A stretch of 64,000 bases of DNA, from NCBI GenBank assembly GCA_029204225.1, contig CM055111.1, forward strand, positions 22,039,805-22,103,804. The letters run 5' to 3'. The stretch comes from Diphasiastrum complanatum (Eukaryota > Streptophyta > Lycopodiopsida > Lycopodiales > Lycopodiaceae). Below, one piece after another: positions 1-11,840 of this stretch. Numbering within the stretch: the stretch's first letter is position 1; each line of letters starts with the position of its first letter. The notes beneath the pieces were generated by a model, which was given only the letters and a program-made list of their open reading frames with translations, did no database searches and was not told the origin of the DNA. The position numbers and the translations under genes were made by a program.

Positions 1-640
1 AGAAGTATCAATTGAGTCAGATTCTTGAAAGTAGAATAGATCTAGCAGATTTGATCTGAGAAAGTTTTGATTGAAAAATCTAGATCCAATTTCATTGTGT
101 GCTTGATTTGAATTTGTCAAAATGGCTGTCTTTGGAGCTGCTCCTGGAAGTGCTCCTCAGGAAGTCAATCCAATTATTGTTAGAAGAGCACCCCGTTTGG
201 ATCTACCCAAATACAATGGATTAACAGATCCAGTTAGATTTCTTCAGATCTATGTTGAATCCTGTGAAGTCTATGGAGAGAGTTTTTTCCCAAGATAAAC
301 TTAAGTTGTTTCCTATGGCCTTAACAGGCGCAGCACAAGATTGATACTATAATCAAGATGAAACTGAGCGTACAGATTGGGAGGTTGTTAAAAGAGCCCT
401 TATCACACGATTCAAACCTCGAAAGTTTATGGAAGACCCCTTCCTACTTTTAAGTAAAATTAAAATGGGAAAGCGGAAAATGGTTCGAGATTACATTGAA
501 AGGGTGAAACACCTCAGATCTGAGTGCAAACCTGAGCTGATTAACAAAAATGCCATGATTATGTGATTTTTGTCAGGTCTACCTAAATGGATCAGACGTG
601 AGCTGAAACGCCATAATGAGTATGCATCTTGCAGAATGGA
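1..640 (+). pseudogene. Ty3/gypsy gag fragment
   Basis: This is the start of a gypsy gag gene with part of its leader. The reading frame begins at the ATG at 122 and matches the gag start of the large element at 41715 (a proline/arginine-rich start, then the LPKYNGLTDP region). Frameshifts and in-frame stops, for example TGA at 342 where the other copy has a tryptophan codon, make it non-coding. It ends at about 640, where it is joined directly to an LTR end, so capsid and zinc-knuckle parts are missing. The first 530 bases also form one arm of a perfect inverted repeat. Confidence 0.85.
9..530 (+). repeat. Left arm of a 522-bp inverted repeat
   Basis: Positions 9-530 are the reverse complement of 11841-12362. 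I found no mismatch in the stretches compared by eye, and they share the same nonsense change in gag. Both arms are gypsy leader plus gag. The 11.3 kb between them holds copia pieces and the aspartic protease gene. Confidence 0.85.
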
Positions 641-797
641 TGTTAGAGTTAGATGTGGATCTTCCATTCATGCTGAAATTTGAACTATACTATCGCTCTC
701 ATGGGAACGAATCTACACGTGAAACTAACTTCGTCTCCTTGATGCTAGATTGACTAGATCTTGGTTTGAGGTTAGGCAGGAAAAGAAACCCACTATA
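636..797 (+). mobile_element. Gypsy LTR 3' end fragment
   Basis: It matches the last about 160 bases of the LTRs of the array at 39850-58445, including the run 'actatcgctctcatgggaa' and the terminal 'aaacccacta'. It follows truncated gag directly, so internal pol sequence has been lost between them. Confidence 0.8.
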
Positions 798-1285
798 CGA
801 AGGTTCTTTTGCTGTATTTTTTAGGTTTTTGATGGTTTTTTGGTGTTTTCTGATGGTTTTGCAAATCTGCTTGGAATTAAACTTCGCCCTTCAATCTGAA
901 GCTTTTGTGAATGAAACCAAATCTTCCTGAAACTCGGCGAACATTTTTTAGTAAGAGGTCAAAATGTTATCAGATCCGATGACGATTTTGTCTCTGTTTT
1001 GCTCAAATATGACAAAATTCACCGATTTTTGTTGTTTTTTCTGGTTTCTCAAATCCAAATGGATCTTAAGAATGGTGATCTGAATAACTTTCCTTGCTCA
1101 ACAATCAGATTAGATTTTAAACAAGATTATCCACTCAAATCAAGCAAAATCACTCTCAATCTAACCCTAAAATGCAATTTTAACCCTACTTATGCCAAAA
1201 CAAGATGCCTAATGCAAACTAACATCCGTCAAAACATGATGTAAACTAATAAATTGGCGTAGCTCCCCGGAAACGGCGCCAAAAT
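798..1285 (-). mobile_element. Gypsy 5' leader and primer site, inverted
   Basis: On the minus strand this is the untranslated leader of the same gypsy family as 40603-41100, with the same CTTCGCC-type motifs. The primer-binding site lies at 1264-1281 and matches the 3' end of plant tRNA-Asp at 17 of 18 bases (TGGCGCCGTTTCCGGGGA on the minus strand). Its orientation is opposite to the gag and LTR pieces on its left, so the region has been rearranged. Confidence 0.8.
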
Positions 1286-1656
1286 TGTTGTGGAGCTATT
1301 TCCTACCCTAGCCTCAACCCAAGATCCAAGCACACAAGCATCAAGGAGATGAGGTTAGATGTCATGCGGAGGTTCAATCCCATGAGAGCGATAGCATAGA
1401 ACAAAATCCAGCATGTACTGATGATCCACAATTAGCACTAAGATCCATTAACACTAGCATTAGCCCTATAACCATTTACACTAAATCCAATGATAGCTTA
1501 CTCCTCTCTCTCCCTTTCTCTCTCACAAAAAGCATAAGAATTAGAAAATCCAACAATAATCAATCATCGGGTTGGACTTACAGACGCAGGGTGCCAAATC
1601 CCTCTCACTTACTAACTAGGGTTAGAGTTGTCTCGATATCCGCAAACCCTCCAACA
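1286..1656 (-). mobile_element. Gypsy LTR, internally deleted, inverted
   Basis: The minus strand carries both ends of the family LTR: the start (TGTTGGAGGGTTTGCGGAT) ends at 1656 and the 3' end lies beside the primer site at 1286. It is about 370 bases against about 735-750 for the intact LTRs, so the middle is missing. It abuts a copia coding fragment. Confidence 0.8.
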
Positions 1657-3290
1657 GAGGCCGAAAGTCAACTTTCTTAAAACTTTTGGATGTACTTGCT
1701 ATGTCAATATAACTCTTGATGATAGGACAAAGGAGGATCCATCTTCAAGGAAAGGTATATTTGTTGGATATAGTGAGGTGAGTAAAGCCTACAAGGTTTA
1801 TATTCCTACTACTAATAAGGTGATTATTGGTAGAGATGTTATTTTTGATGAGGGGAATTTTCCAAAAGTGTCTTCAAGTGATGATGGTGTGGATGGATCT
1901 AACAATCTTGATGTTGTTGTGATGGATCCTACTTTAGATGGTGATGATGAAGGACCTTCATCAAGTCAAAAGCCAAGGAGAACATCAAGGGAAAGACAAA
2001 CGCCTTCAAGGCTCACATATGATGAGAAATGTAAGCAAGGTGTTGGAGGTACACACTTTGTTGTCCTAATTTCTTTTGATGAACCTACTTGTGTAGATGA
2101 AGCAAGGAACAAAGAGGAGTGGATCCAAGCAATAGATCTTGAGTATCAAGCCCTTATGAAGAATGGAACATGGATATTGGTGGAGTCACCTAAGGACAAG
2201 AAAGCTATTGGATGTAAATGGATATTCAAGGTGAAGACAATCAATAAGGTTGGTGGCAAAAGGATATGCTCAAGAACATGGTATTGACTATGACGAAACC
2301 TTTGCACCTGTGGCAAATATGGTAAGCATTTGGGCCAATCTCTCTTGCTACTCTTTATGGATGGGATCTATGGCAATTGGATATTACAAATGCTTTTTTG
2401 AATGGTGATCTTGAGGAGGAAGTGTACATGGAGCAACCTGAGAGCTACATTTGACCTAAGAAGCCAAATCATGTGTGTCTTCTACCAAAGAGTTTGTATG
2501 GCCTTAAGCAAGCACCAAGGAGTTGGTATGCTAGGCTTAACACTTTTTTACTCTCTCAAGGCTTTGTTATGAGTGAGTATGATCATTCACTTTATTATAG
2601 GTTTTCTGAAAATGATATTACCATTTTGCTAATCTATGTGGATGATATCATCTTGAGTGGTGGAGACAACCAAGATGTGGAGTATATCAAGAGTGCTCTC
2701 AAGAAGGAGTTTGAAGTGCATGATCTTGGTCATTTGCATTACATTTTAGGAATAGAAGAGATTAGATCTTCTCAAACTACTTTCATTTGTCAAGAGAATT
2801 ATGCTAATTCTATTCTATAGAGATTTCATATGGTAGATGCAAAGTCTTGTGATATACCTATGGAGTCAAATGTAAAGCTAACTATAAGGGGTAATGAAAG
2901 ATCCTTCAAGGACATTACCCTCTATAGAAAGCTAGTTGGTTCACTTATCTGTCTAACCATCACAAGACCAGATCTAAGATATTGTGTTGGTGGATTAAGC
3001 TAATGTATGCAAGATCCTAGTGAAGAGCATTGGAAGCTAGGGAAACGAGTTTTGACATACATCATGGGAACTCGAGATTTTGGCATATTGTATGAGGGAT
3101 CATCACCTAACTTGTTTGGATTTTCACATTCAAACTTTGTTGGGAGAAAAAATGGATAGGAAAACCATAAGTACTCATTGTATTTTCATATGTGATGGAG
3201 CTATATCATGGATGTCAAAGAAACAAGCCACTATCTCATTGTCATCTACTAAGGCTGAATACAAAGCGCTTACAGAACATGAGTGTCAAA
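1657..3290 (+). pseudogene. Ty1/copia pol 3' half (IN C-terminus, RT, RNase H)
   Basis: This is the second half of a copia polyprotein. The first block (1657-2280) has the integrase C-terminal region (FLKTFGCTCYV, GIFVGYSEVSKAYKVYIP) and the start of reverse transcriptase (EEWIQAIDLEYQALMKNGTW). The block at 2473-2820 has SLYGLKQAPRSWY and the catalytic YVDD. The last block near 3200 has the RNase H motif SLSSTKAEYKAL. A frameshift near 2260, a stop at 2452 and further stops break it. The 5' half of a copia element lies just downstream on the opposite strand, so the two may be an inverted single element. It is not functional. Confidence 0.9.
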
Positions 3291-3299
3291 CTTGATCCT

Positions 3300-4700
3300 T
3301 GATTCCTCTCTGATTCCTTTCCAATCCTAAATAACAACACAATCAAGATTACTTATGCAAGACTCCCCCTTAGTGAATGAATCATAAAAGATAAAAGACT
3401 CATCTTCTTGACTATCTTGCCTTAGCAAGCACCTCAATTCTATCCAACATTTAATCACTTGATCTACCTTTTTTATTAAACCATGTGATATTACTTGCTC
3501 TCTCTTCTTTATGTAACAAGCATCTCCATCAAACTCTACTTCATGTCCATTGTCAATTGTCCCAACACTAGGAGGAATCTTTGAAAGTGAAGGAATGAAC
3601 AACACATTTTCATGTATTTGAGAGAGTAAGAGAAAGAGACAATACCTTAATAAAACACTAACCATCATTTGCCATGTAGATCACTTGCTTGACTCAGTCA
3701 TAAGTGACTAAGGAAGAAAAGAATTCCTTATGACTAGTCATATGAGAACTAGCTCCACTATCGATCTACCATGACTCTTTGTCACTTTCACTTGAGATGA
3801 GACTTGAAGACATCATAAGAGTATCAACAACATCATTACTAACAAATTCACAATTGGTAGATTTTCTTTGCTTGCTACCTTCCAATTGCTCTCTTGTCAT
3901 TTTATTGCACTCATAAGAAAAGGACATTTTCTGCCACAATAAAAGCACTTGAGTTCAGATTTATCATTCTTACCACCATAAGAGGATGTTGCCTCACCTT
4001 GCCCTTGATCCATGGTGCTCTTCTTGTTGAAGTTCCACTTGACTCCTCCTTTTCCCTTGCCTTTCGTGAAAAATACCTCTTCGTCTCCAACCTTGCTAGA
4101 ATTAGGTCTACTTCTAGTCTTAACATTGATCCTCTTTGGCCACCAACACCTCTTGCAATTCTTCAATAGATGGCAAAGTTGTTAAATAGCAAAACTTTGA
4201 ACAAAATTAGCATAACCTTCTCCAAAGCCATTTAGAAACACTTGGACAATCTCAATGTTACCAATAGCATTGCCAACAAATGCTAAGTCACCATTAAGAG
4301 ATTTAACCCTCATTACATAAGAGTTAGCACTTTCACCTTCTGATAGCTTTGAAGAATTTTACTCCTTAGGGTGAGTGCCCTAGATATGATCTTTGACTCA
4401 TAAATCCTTTGAAGAGTCCTCCATGCCTCGTAAGATGATGTGCAAGCCCTTACCTCATTGTGAAGCTTATTTGAGACATTCATCTTGAGGATGTGTAAAA
4501 CTACTTGGCCTTCATTGGAACTAGCATGTACTTTGCAACAAGCTTTGTAGTAGTGCCGCCTCTAGTAAGGACGACAATCAAAGATTCTCGTACTTTATTA
4601 GCAGTTCACACAACCAATGATGCAAGGCTTTCTAATGGGCTCCTTGGAAGCGGCGTTTACTTCACGATTTCTTTGAATGTTGCAGCATGATCTAGAGATA
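3300..4700 (-). pseudogene. Ty1/copia gag and protease fragment
   Basis: Reading leftwards from about 4700, the minus strand shows a decayed copia gag (UBN2-like helices), a zinc knuckle with CFYCGRK near 3920, and the end of the protease/pre-integrase region (VLFIPSLSKIPPSVGTI near 3580). Stops and frameshifts are frequent. It faces away from the integrase-RT piece that ends at 3290. Confidence 0.75.
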
Positions 4701-4818
4701 ATTTTTCCTCGATGCAAACGTGAGCTATGTTTTTGACCACCAACTTTGGATATGCTCCAGCTGTAGTTTCACCACCAGCTCCATCCAGTTGTTGACATTT
4801 CTTTACGCTTCACTCTTA

Positions 4819-4819
4819 G

Positions 4820-4908
<89 letters not shown>
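4819..4908. repeat. Compound (TG)n(AG)n microsatellite
   Basis: About 16 TG units are followed directly by about 28 AG units with one A interruption. Confidence 0.98.
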
Positions 4909-4910
<2 letters not shown>

Positions 4911-6301
4911 CGTGTACTGGTACAAATACCTTAAAATGAAGCATGAAGGGAGGGTCAGTTTCAATTTCGCTTTTCACAATCTATCCATTCATGCGTTGAC
5001 TAAAACTTTTGCTTTTGCTTATGGTTCATGCAAACAAAAATAGCTTTTGCAATCCTTATGGCTCATGCATTGTTTGTGTGACTTCGTTCTAATTTTTATA
5101 TGGCAATACTAGATGCATGTTTCTTTAGCACTCAACAAAGGTTTTACCCTCAAAAATTAAGGCCACCATCACATAATATCCGTTATACCTTTTTTCAAAA
5201 CTCCATTGAGTGACCTCAAGGCCAAAAACACCAATTTGCTATAACAGCAAAAACATAAAAAGGAGCTTTATGCGGGTACAGTCCCCGCTCGAGTTCAAAG
5301 GAGGTTCCCGCTCGTTTTACTCTAAACCTAAAAGAAATGCTAGATATTTTTACTATATTTATGGGTGTGCATTCCATACTTGCTGTTACTTGTCATTTTC
5401 TTCTGTTTCTGCGAAGATATCCCCAGCACGGCAGCGATCGAACAAACGAGTCGCTTGAAGCAAGTTCCCACCACGTCTCCATCTTGCAAATCGTGGCGGT
5501 GGCAGCGCGCACATGTTAGCTAGCTCCTTGACGGCTCGCTACGATCATCGTCATCTAATTCTTCTTCTTCGTTTTTGAGTGATCAGCTGCAAGTATGTAT
5601 CAACCCATATCTCATTTTCATGTTACGGTGTAATATTTGGATTTCGAGTATTGTTGTAGTCATGCATTGAGTTCCATTATCAACTTGAGGTCGTGTAGCT
5701 TGGGATTTTCCTCTTTCTTTTCAGTTGTCTTTGCAGGTTTTTCGGCTCCGTCTGGTTGCTTCTATCTCATGCTTTCCTCCTTTCGAATGATGTGCATAAA
5801 GCATACTACTAGTACACACAGTATGATAGAGTTATATTACACTGTATGTGCTTTTTTATTCGCTCGTCGACCCTGTCTGCTTGTTTTCGTTGACACTTGA
5901 TGACGAAAACAGTGCCTTTATTGTCCTGCCATTCACCCCTTGCACTGCCTGAGGATATCTTTGCTCAATCGCTTATCATCTCTGCCTGCATTTGGATAGA
6001 GTATCTGAAGCATAGTCCTTATTTCAAGATTTCATTTCTGGTTATTGATGTACGAATTCTGATATCTATCTTCCTTGCTTTTCCAGCATAGTGGGTATCA
6101 GCATTCAGTAATTCGCTGGCTTATACTTGAGCCGATTCTTTCATGTTTTTGGCAAAGCATAGCTCATGTTTTACGACTACTTTTTATAACTCAATGCAAC
6201 AAGTACTTGATCTGAAATATACTATTCAAATGTTTATGTGAAGCCAAATGCGAAAGTAGAGCTAAGCAAGTATAAAATTGGATTGCAGCTGCAAGAAAAA
6301 T
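4909..6301. other. Intergenic region upstream of the aspartic protease
   Basis: I recognise no coding or transposon sequence. It should contain the promoter and 5' leader of the protease gene at 6302. A T/A-rich stretch 'tttttataactc' at about 6181 could be a TATA element, but this is weak. Confidence 0.4.
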
Positions 6302-7950
6302 ATGGCTTCCGTTCTGAGAACCACGAACAGAAGGTTCAACTTTGTTATTCATTTCATTCTTTCGGCCGCCATTACCTTCGACCTTTCGGGTGCCACAACA
6401 TCTTTCTCTCACACAAGCCAACGATCATCCATTCCCGACGGGTTTCAGCGCCCAGATTATGTCTCAGATTCTTGGGACCAAACAGCAATTCTTCCAGCCA
6501 ATTCGCCGAAAATTCTCGAAGGGCAATTGTTGGAAACAGGTATAAGGGAGACGGAGCTGCAGGGAGGAGCAAATGAAATTAGAACAGGAATACCCTTGAA
6601 GCTAGTCCACCGAACTTCTCTGCTGTCTCCACAGTCCAGGACTGAATCTGTTAAAATCAGCATTCTTAAAGAGTTGCTGGAGTTAGATACTGTCAGATTG
6701 AGAGGATACAAGCTCAGCTCATGGATTACTGGGATCCCCCAGAGTGGCCACTTTGCCTCAACGAATTCAGTGAGTAGAAAACACAAAGCCGCAGATGTTG
6801 CCCACGAGAAATTTTCATCAGAGAGCGCAAACAACAGAATTAGTTCGGGGGCAACACTAGGCTCAGGTCAGTATTTTGTAGATTTCTACATGGGAACGCC
6901 AGCGAGGAAATATTCCCTGATCGCGGATACTGGCAGTGATCTAATCTGGATTCAATGCTACCCTTGCAGTAAATGTTATTCGCAATCCAATCCTATCTAC
7001 TATCCCAATCTTTCTCATCAGTTTCTTGCTCTGCCAAACAGTGCTTTCTTGTTCCAGCACCACCACACGATTCCTGCAGTTCCAGGTTTCCAACAAGCTG
7101 CCAATACACGTACGAGTACAATGATGGATCTTCTACTAGTGGCTTTCTAGCATCTGAGACGGTCACAATGATATCTAGCTCTGGCGAGCGTTTGAAGATC
7201 AGCAACATCACGTTTGGATGCGGCTTAAGCAATGAAGGTCAGACTCTGCACGGATCTAACGGCGTCCTTGGTCTTGGGCAGGGGCCTGTCTCTTTTGCAT
7301 CTCAGTTAGGAGATCTCTACGGAAGCATATTTTCCTATTGTCTTGTGGACTATCTGAAAGCCACTACAGATACTAGTCTGCTTGTGTTTGGAGATGCCAA
7401 GATTTCGCAATCTTTGAGGAATGCTATCCAATACACTCCACTTTTGAAGAATTCATTTGCAGAAACGTATTACTATGTGGGCATCAAGCATGTTCGTTTG
7501 AATGGACGAGTTCTGCCTATCCCTTCAAAATTATGGCAGATTGACTCTGCCGGCTATGGTGGCACCATTGTTGATTCTGGCACGACACTCACATATTTCA
7601 GAAAAGCGGCTTATTCACTTATTGTTGCTGCATTTAAACGAGCCATAACTATGCCTAGAGTAGCACCCATTCAAGGCCTTGATCTCTGCTTCAACGTTTC
7701 TGCTGATTCTGGCATAAAAATTCCTGAATTCTCAATCCTTTTGGAAGGAGATGTCCTCTTTCAGCCCCCAGCAGAGAATTACCTTATTGACACAGCTCTT
7801 GATGTGAAGTGCATTGCAATGCAAGGAGTCGATTCACCTCTTGGATCAAACACAATAGGAAACTTGCTCCAGCAGAATTTCCATGTAGAGTATGATAGAT
7901 CAAGAGCCCGACTGGGGTTTGTGTCGGCAAACTGCTCCTCATCATCGTAG
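6302..7950 (+). CDS. Nepenthesin-like aspartic protease, one frameshift
   Basis: This is a plant pepsin-family (A1B, TAXi-type) aspartic endopeptidase, probably secreted or vacuolar. I start it at the ATG at 6302, which gives an N-terminal hydrophobic signal-like segment (FVIHFILSAAITF); an in-frame ATG at 6278 is less likely. A pro-segment of about 150 residues precedes the mature domain (GQYFVDFYMGTP). The first catalytic motif DTGSDLIW lies at about residue 209, followed by the cysteine-rich insert typical of nepenthesins (CYPCSKCYSQSNP). The second catalytic motif DSGTTLTYF is encoded at 7573. The frame changes by one missing base (or two extra) between about 7011 and 7024, inside the cysteine-rich insert. 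Both sides match the family in their own frames. No introns are needed. It is either a recent pseudogene or a sequence error. Both catalytic aspartates are present. Confidence 0.85.
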
Positions 7951-8780
7951 CCATGATCAACCACTCCATACTTCTCAGGCATTATTTTCCAATGCATTGG
8001 GATACACTTCAAAATTACATGAAGCTAGTTTTAGAGACACGTTTACGTTCTTTTAGAGGATGTTAACTACTGCTGAGCATGATTTGCTGGAATTGATTCA
8101 TAAAGATGCCAATAAAACTCTCAAATTACTTCCAAGCGGGAAGGTAGGAGATTCTTTCTAAGATGTTCGATTCTGAAAAAAATCTCCATGTATGTTTTCT
8201 GTATGAAGCAAGCTAGTTATCCTTTACTTCAGCTGGCTTTTGGGTCATTGACAGTTAGCTTGACTTGTGTGGTAGACGATTTGTAAGCAGTGCTTGGAAA
8301 ACCTTTTGGATATTGCCTCCAAAATCTGAAGTTTTTGCAGGATTTCTAGTTTTTATCTGAACTTATTGACTTCAAGTCGTTCAGGTCGTGCAACTCATGG
8401 CTCTTTCCTTAATTCTTGAAACAAGAGAGTTTGCTATTGAATACTGCAAGAAAAAGTTTAACAAATAAAATCGAACTACCTTGGCAGCAATTCTAGCTAA
8501 ATGTAAAATATAGAATGTGTGAACTCTCAAAAGTTCACAAAAACAACAAATTTCATACACCTTTCCCTTTCGCCCACTTGAGCTATGACCAATTTTCAAA
8601 ATGCATTTATACACCCTTATTCTCAATTTTTGCATGTAGCCTTTAGCCTCATATGTAGACAGTTTTAGCTTTGTCCTAATAGCAATAAGCCATTGTGAGT
8701 ATTTGTTAAAGGCTGAGTTGTAGCCTCTAGGTGACACTAGCATTATAATGGGTTTCTAGGTTATATTTTTAGTCTTGAAG
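7951..8780. other. Downstream flank of the aspartic protease
   Basis: This holds the presumed 3' UTR and AT-rich intergenic DNA. I see no gene or mobile-element motif. Confidence 0.4.
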
Positions 8781-8784
8781 ATCC

Positions 8785-8850
8785 ATCACAGGTGGCAAAG
8801 TCTTTTGAATAGCAATAGTTTGAACAATGTTAGCATGAGCATCCATCAAT
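8785..8850 (-). mobile_element. Short copia gag relic
   Basis: The stretch 'ggcaaagtcttttgaatagc' and what follows resembles 4171-4240, which lies in the minus-strand copia gag. Only about 60 bases remain. Confidence 0.4.
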
Positions 8851-8859
8851 AAACACTTT

Positions 8860-9470
8860 TTGAAAGTGTGGAAAAGTTGGTAGTCAAGTTTGGGAGAGAT
8901 TCAAATTTGAACTCTGGGTACATTGAATCTAGTCCCAAAAATAGTAGGGTTTACATTTTGGAGGGAAAGCCAAGTGGCCAAATAGGGTTTGGACACTCTA
9001 TAAAGGATGTAACTCATGGAGAGACACATATTCTCTCTTCTCCCTCTCATTTCATCATTATACATGGTTCTCTTTGGGTTCTACTACTCATTGGTGCACT
9101 CTCATGTTATCTTGCACTTCTATGTGTAGAATGATCATTTATTGCTATTTTCGGTTTCAGACATGTTAAATACAATAGGGTACTATAATTACAGTAGGGT
9201 ACTGTAATTGTACGGGCAAAAACTATATTTTATGTTTTGGTTCATGTTTGATCAGTATCTCTTAGACTTTGCATCTCATTTTGTATGTAGATGCTGATTT
9301 TTCTACATTGGCAGGATTGTTGGTTTATTGCAACCAAAGATCAGGGACATGGATTGTATCTTGAATGATCTGAAATCCTTGACATATTCTACACACACGC
9401 TTTCAAGATATCACCAAAATAGTGCACCAATGGATAGATGAACCCAAGAGAACTCATGTATAAGCATGAA
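8860..9470. other. Possible decayed LTR or unassigned sequence
   Basis: It contains a TATA-like 'ctctataaagg' at about 8996 followed by a pyrimidine-rich stretch, an arrangement common in plant LTR promoters. No second copy with defined ends is visible, so the assignment is open. A short ORF at 8868-9134 matches nothing I know. Confidence 0.25.
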
Positions 9471-9475
9471 ATGAG

Positions 9476-9512
9476 ATGAGAGAGAGAGAGAGTGAGAGAG
9501 AGAGAGAGAGAG
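9476..9512. repeat. (GA)n microsatellite
   Basis: GA dinucleotide run with one T interruption. Confidence 0.95.
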
Positions 9513-9709
9513 TACTTCTCTTCCCACATGTGTATAGCTATATATAACAGGTCCATGCCTCATTAATGATCTTGGTTTTCCTCCATATCAAAAACGCTAC
9601 AATTAATGTGGACTAGATTCCATGTCTCTGACATTCAAATTTGAATCTACAAAACTTGAGCTCCTACATTTTTCCTCACTTTCGAAAAGTGGTAATTCAA
9701 AAACATTTG

Positions 9710-9832
9710 AACTAAAATAACTTTGAAATGACTATCTCTAAGTCTAATATGTAAATTGGCCTCAATTGCCAAATAAACAAATATGACCAAAATAGCAAAC
9801 TAGTTGACAATTTCTCACATAATCCGCTAAGG
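9710..9832 (+). repeat. Dispersed direct repeat, copy 1
   Basis: It resembles 10716-10838: both contain 'atctctaagtcta', 'ttggcctcaat' and 'aaactagttga' in the same order. It is probably a remnant of one copia family's noncoding region. Confidence 0.55.
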
Positions 9833-10279
9833 AGGTCTATTAGGTGTTTTACAGCAGTATGTAGAGTTGTGAAAAAACTTGCAAAAGGAGACAAGCGTCG
9901 GAGAGAGAGAGAGAGAAAAACTGGCAATGAAAGCACCAAAATAAAAAATGGAATTGGGCGAGTTTCTACAAGCCTTATATAAACCCCAAGCCTCTCTATT
10001 CATGTGCCCATGCAAATCTAAAACTCCCTAAAAGTGCTTTCCATTTTAATTGATACTCTACACATGCATTGCCAATCCTAAACCATATACTAGCTACAAT
10101 AATTGTGTTTGGGCCCTCACAAGGTTATTAATTACATTACTAGCCTCTTCCATAATAATGTGGCATAACCAATAATATCATGCTAGAGTACCATGTATGC
10201 AAGTCTAGGATTATACCAAATCCTATATATAGGACATGGATGTAACACTTTTTGATAAGAAGACAAGCATCAAGCATTG

Positions 10280-10645
10280 AAGATCTTTGGTAGTACTTGC
10301 TATGTCAACTCAATCCTTTAAGGGGATTTTTTTTGGCTATAGTGAAGTAAGAAAAGCTTATAAATTTTACATTCCTAATTCAAAGAAAGTTCACATTTCT
10401 ATGGATGTTATCTTTGAAGAGAAAATGGGGATAAGCTTGATGTTGTTGATGCTGATGAATCTAATATTTTTGATGGTGATGAAGATGGTTTTTTGGATGG
10501 TGGTTTTTGAGATGCCAATTCAAGTCCTAAGAATATCCTCAAGGCAAATGACAAAGCCATCAAGGCTTACATATGATGAAAAGGGTACGCAAGTTGTGGA
10601 AGGTACAAATTTTATTTTTTCACATATTTTGGCACATCTTCTTGT
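10280..10645 (+). pseudogene. Ty1/copia integrase C-terminal fragment
   Basis: The frame gives GIFFGYSEVRKAYKFYIP and, after a degraded acidic stretch, KPSRLTYDEKG. These match the copia fragment at 1760-2040 in the same order. It is truncated at both ends and lacks catalytic residues. Confidence 0.75.
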
Positions 10646-10715
10646 GTAGATGATGGTATGCAAATGGATGGTTGTCTTCATGAAATGGATGTTCATTCAA
10701 ATGACATTTAGACTA

Positions 10716-10838
10716 ATGAACTTTGAAAAGTCAATCTCTAAGTCTAAAAACAAAGTTGGCCTCAATATGCCAAATATGAAAATATAGTAAATATGATGAA
10801 ACTAGTTGATTCTTTCACACTTTACATGAAGTGAAATA
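10716..10838 (+). repeat. Dispersed direct repeat, copy 2
   Basis: Partner of 9710-9832; it follows a copia integrase scrap. Confidence 0.5.
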
Positions 10839-11750
10839 TGAAGAAGGCTTGCAAGTATTTGCTGATCACTCACATTTATTACTTGGTTGCTACTATTTTT
10901 CAAAGATATCGAAGGTGGAAGCATGGAGGAATTATAACATTTTCATTTTATTTTGTTCTTCATGTACTAGTTTCATCTTTATATTCGGATGTAAGAAATA
11001 GTGAAGCATCCAACATGGACACTATTATCTATATCAATTATGAATGTTTCTATTTTGAACATTACAAAAGCATTGAGAGGAGGTCTTTTCTAAGAATGGA
11101 GATCATTCTTGAAAAGTTGTGTGGTAAAACTAGTGGAAGAGGGAGTGTGAAAAATGTCAACTAGTTTAGTTGGTTTAATTTGGCAACTTGGAGGACAAAG
11201 GTAGAGGTAAACTTAGACGAACATTTTTTTATGTAAATCATTCTTAGAAATAGTAATGTTGCTATTTTTGAAAATTATTTGATAAGTCAAGGTCGGATTT
11301 GGACCAAATGACTTTTCGTAGCTAGATACATTGAAACTAGTCACTTGATTAACTAGGTTTCTGGTAAGTACTTGGAAAGTACTACTAATAATTGGCAAGT
11401 GGCCAAATGACATATTTTCTGCAATATATAGTTGTATGAGTGTGGAGAAAGCAATCAATTTTTTTCTTGATGTTTGGAGAACTTTCTTTTTCTATCATAT
11501 CATCTTCTTCTATCTCTTCTCTCTTTATATTGGTGATTCTAGTGTGTAGAAGGCATCTAAGCTTGTATGTCATGATTCCACACATGTAAAGATTGTTGTA
11601 TAGTGTGAGAAATTGCCAAAAATTGGAAAATCTAGCTTGATCAAAACTTACCATGTAAATTGTACATAGGAAACACAATTTCATCATCTCCCCAGGTCGA
11701 AGTGGACGAAGGCGCATTTATGGTTTAAAGATCAAAGCGCATTTTTGGAT
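10839..11750. other. Unassigned AT-rich sequence
   Basis: Several short ORFs occur on both strands but none resembles a known family. It is probably old retroelement noncoding sequence. Confidence 0.35.
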
Positions 11751-11840
11751 AATTCATGGTTTCTGAATTCTAGAGCAACTCAACACATGACCAATCAATG
11801 TGAGTTTTTCAACTCCTACATGCCTTGCAGCACGAAGAAA

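Noticed and set aside
4720-5043. 107-codon ORF containing poly-Cys-Val and poly-Glu-Arg
   Set aside because: It is the translation of the TG/AG microsatellite.
6457-6834. 125-codon minus-strand ORF opposite the aspartic protease
   Set aside because: It is antisense to the conserved pro-segment and has no family likeness.
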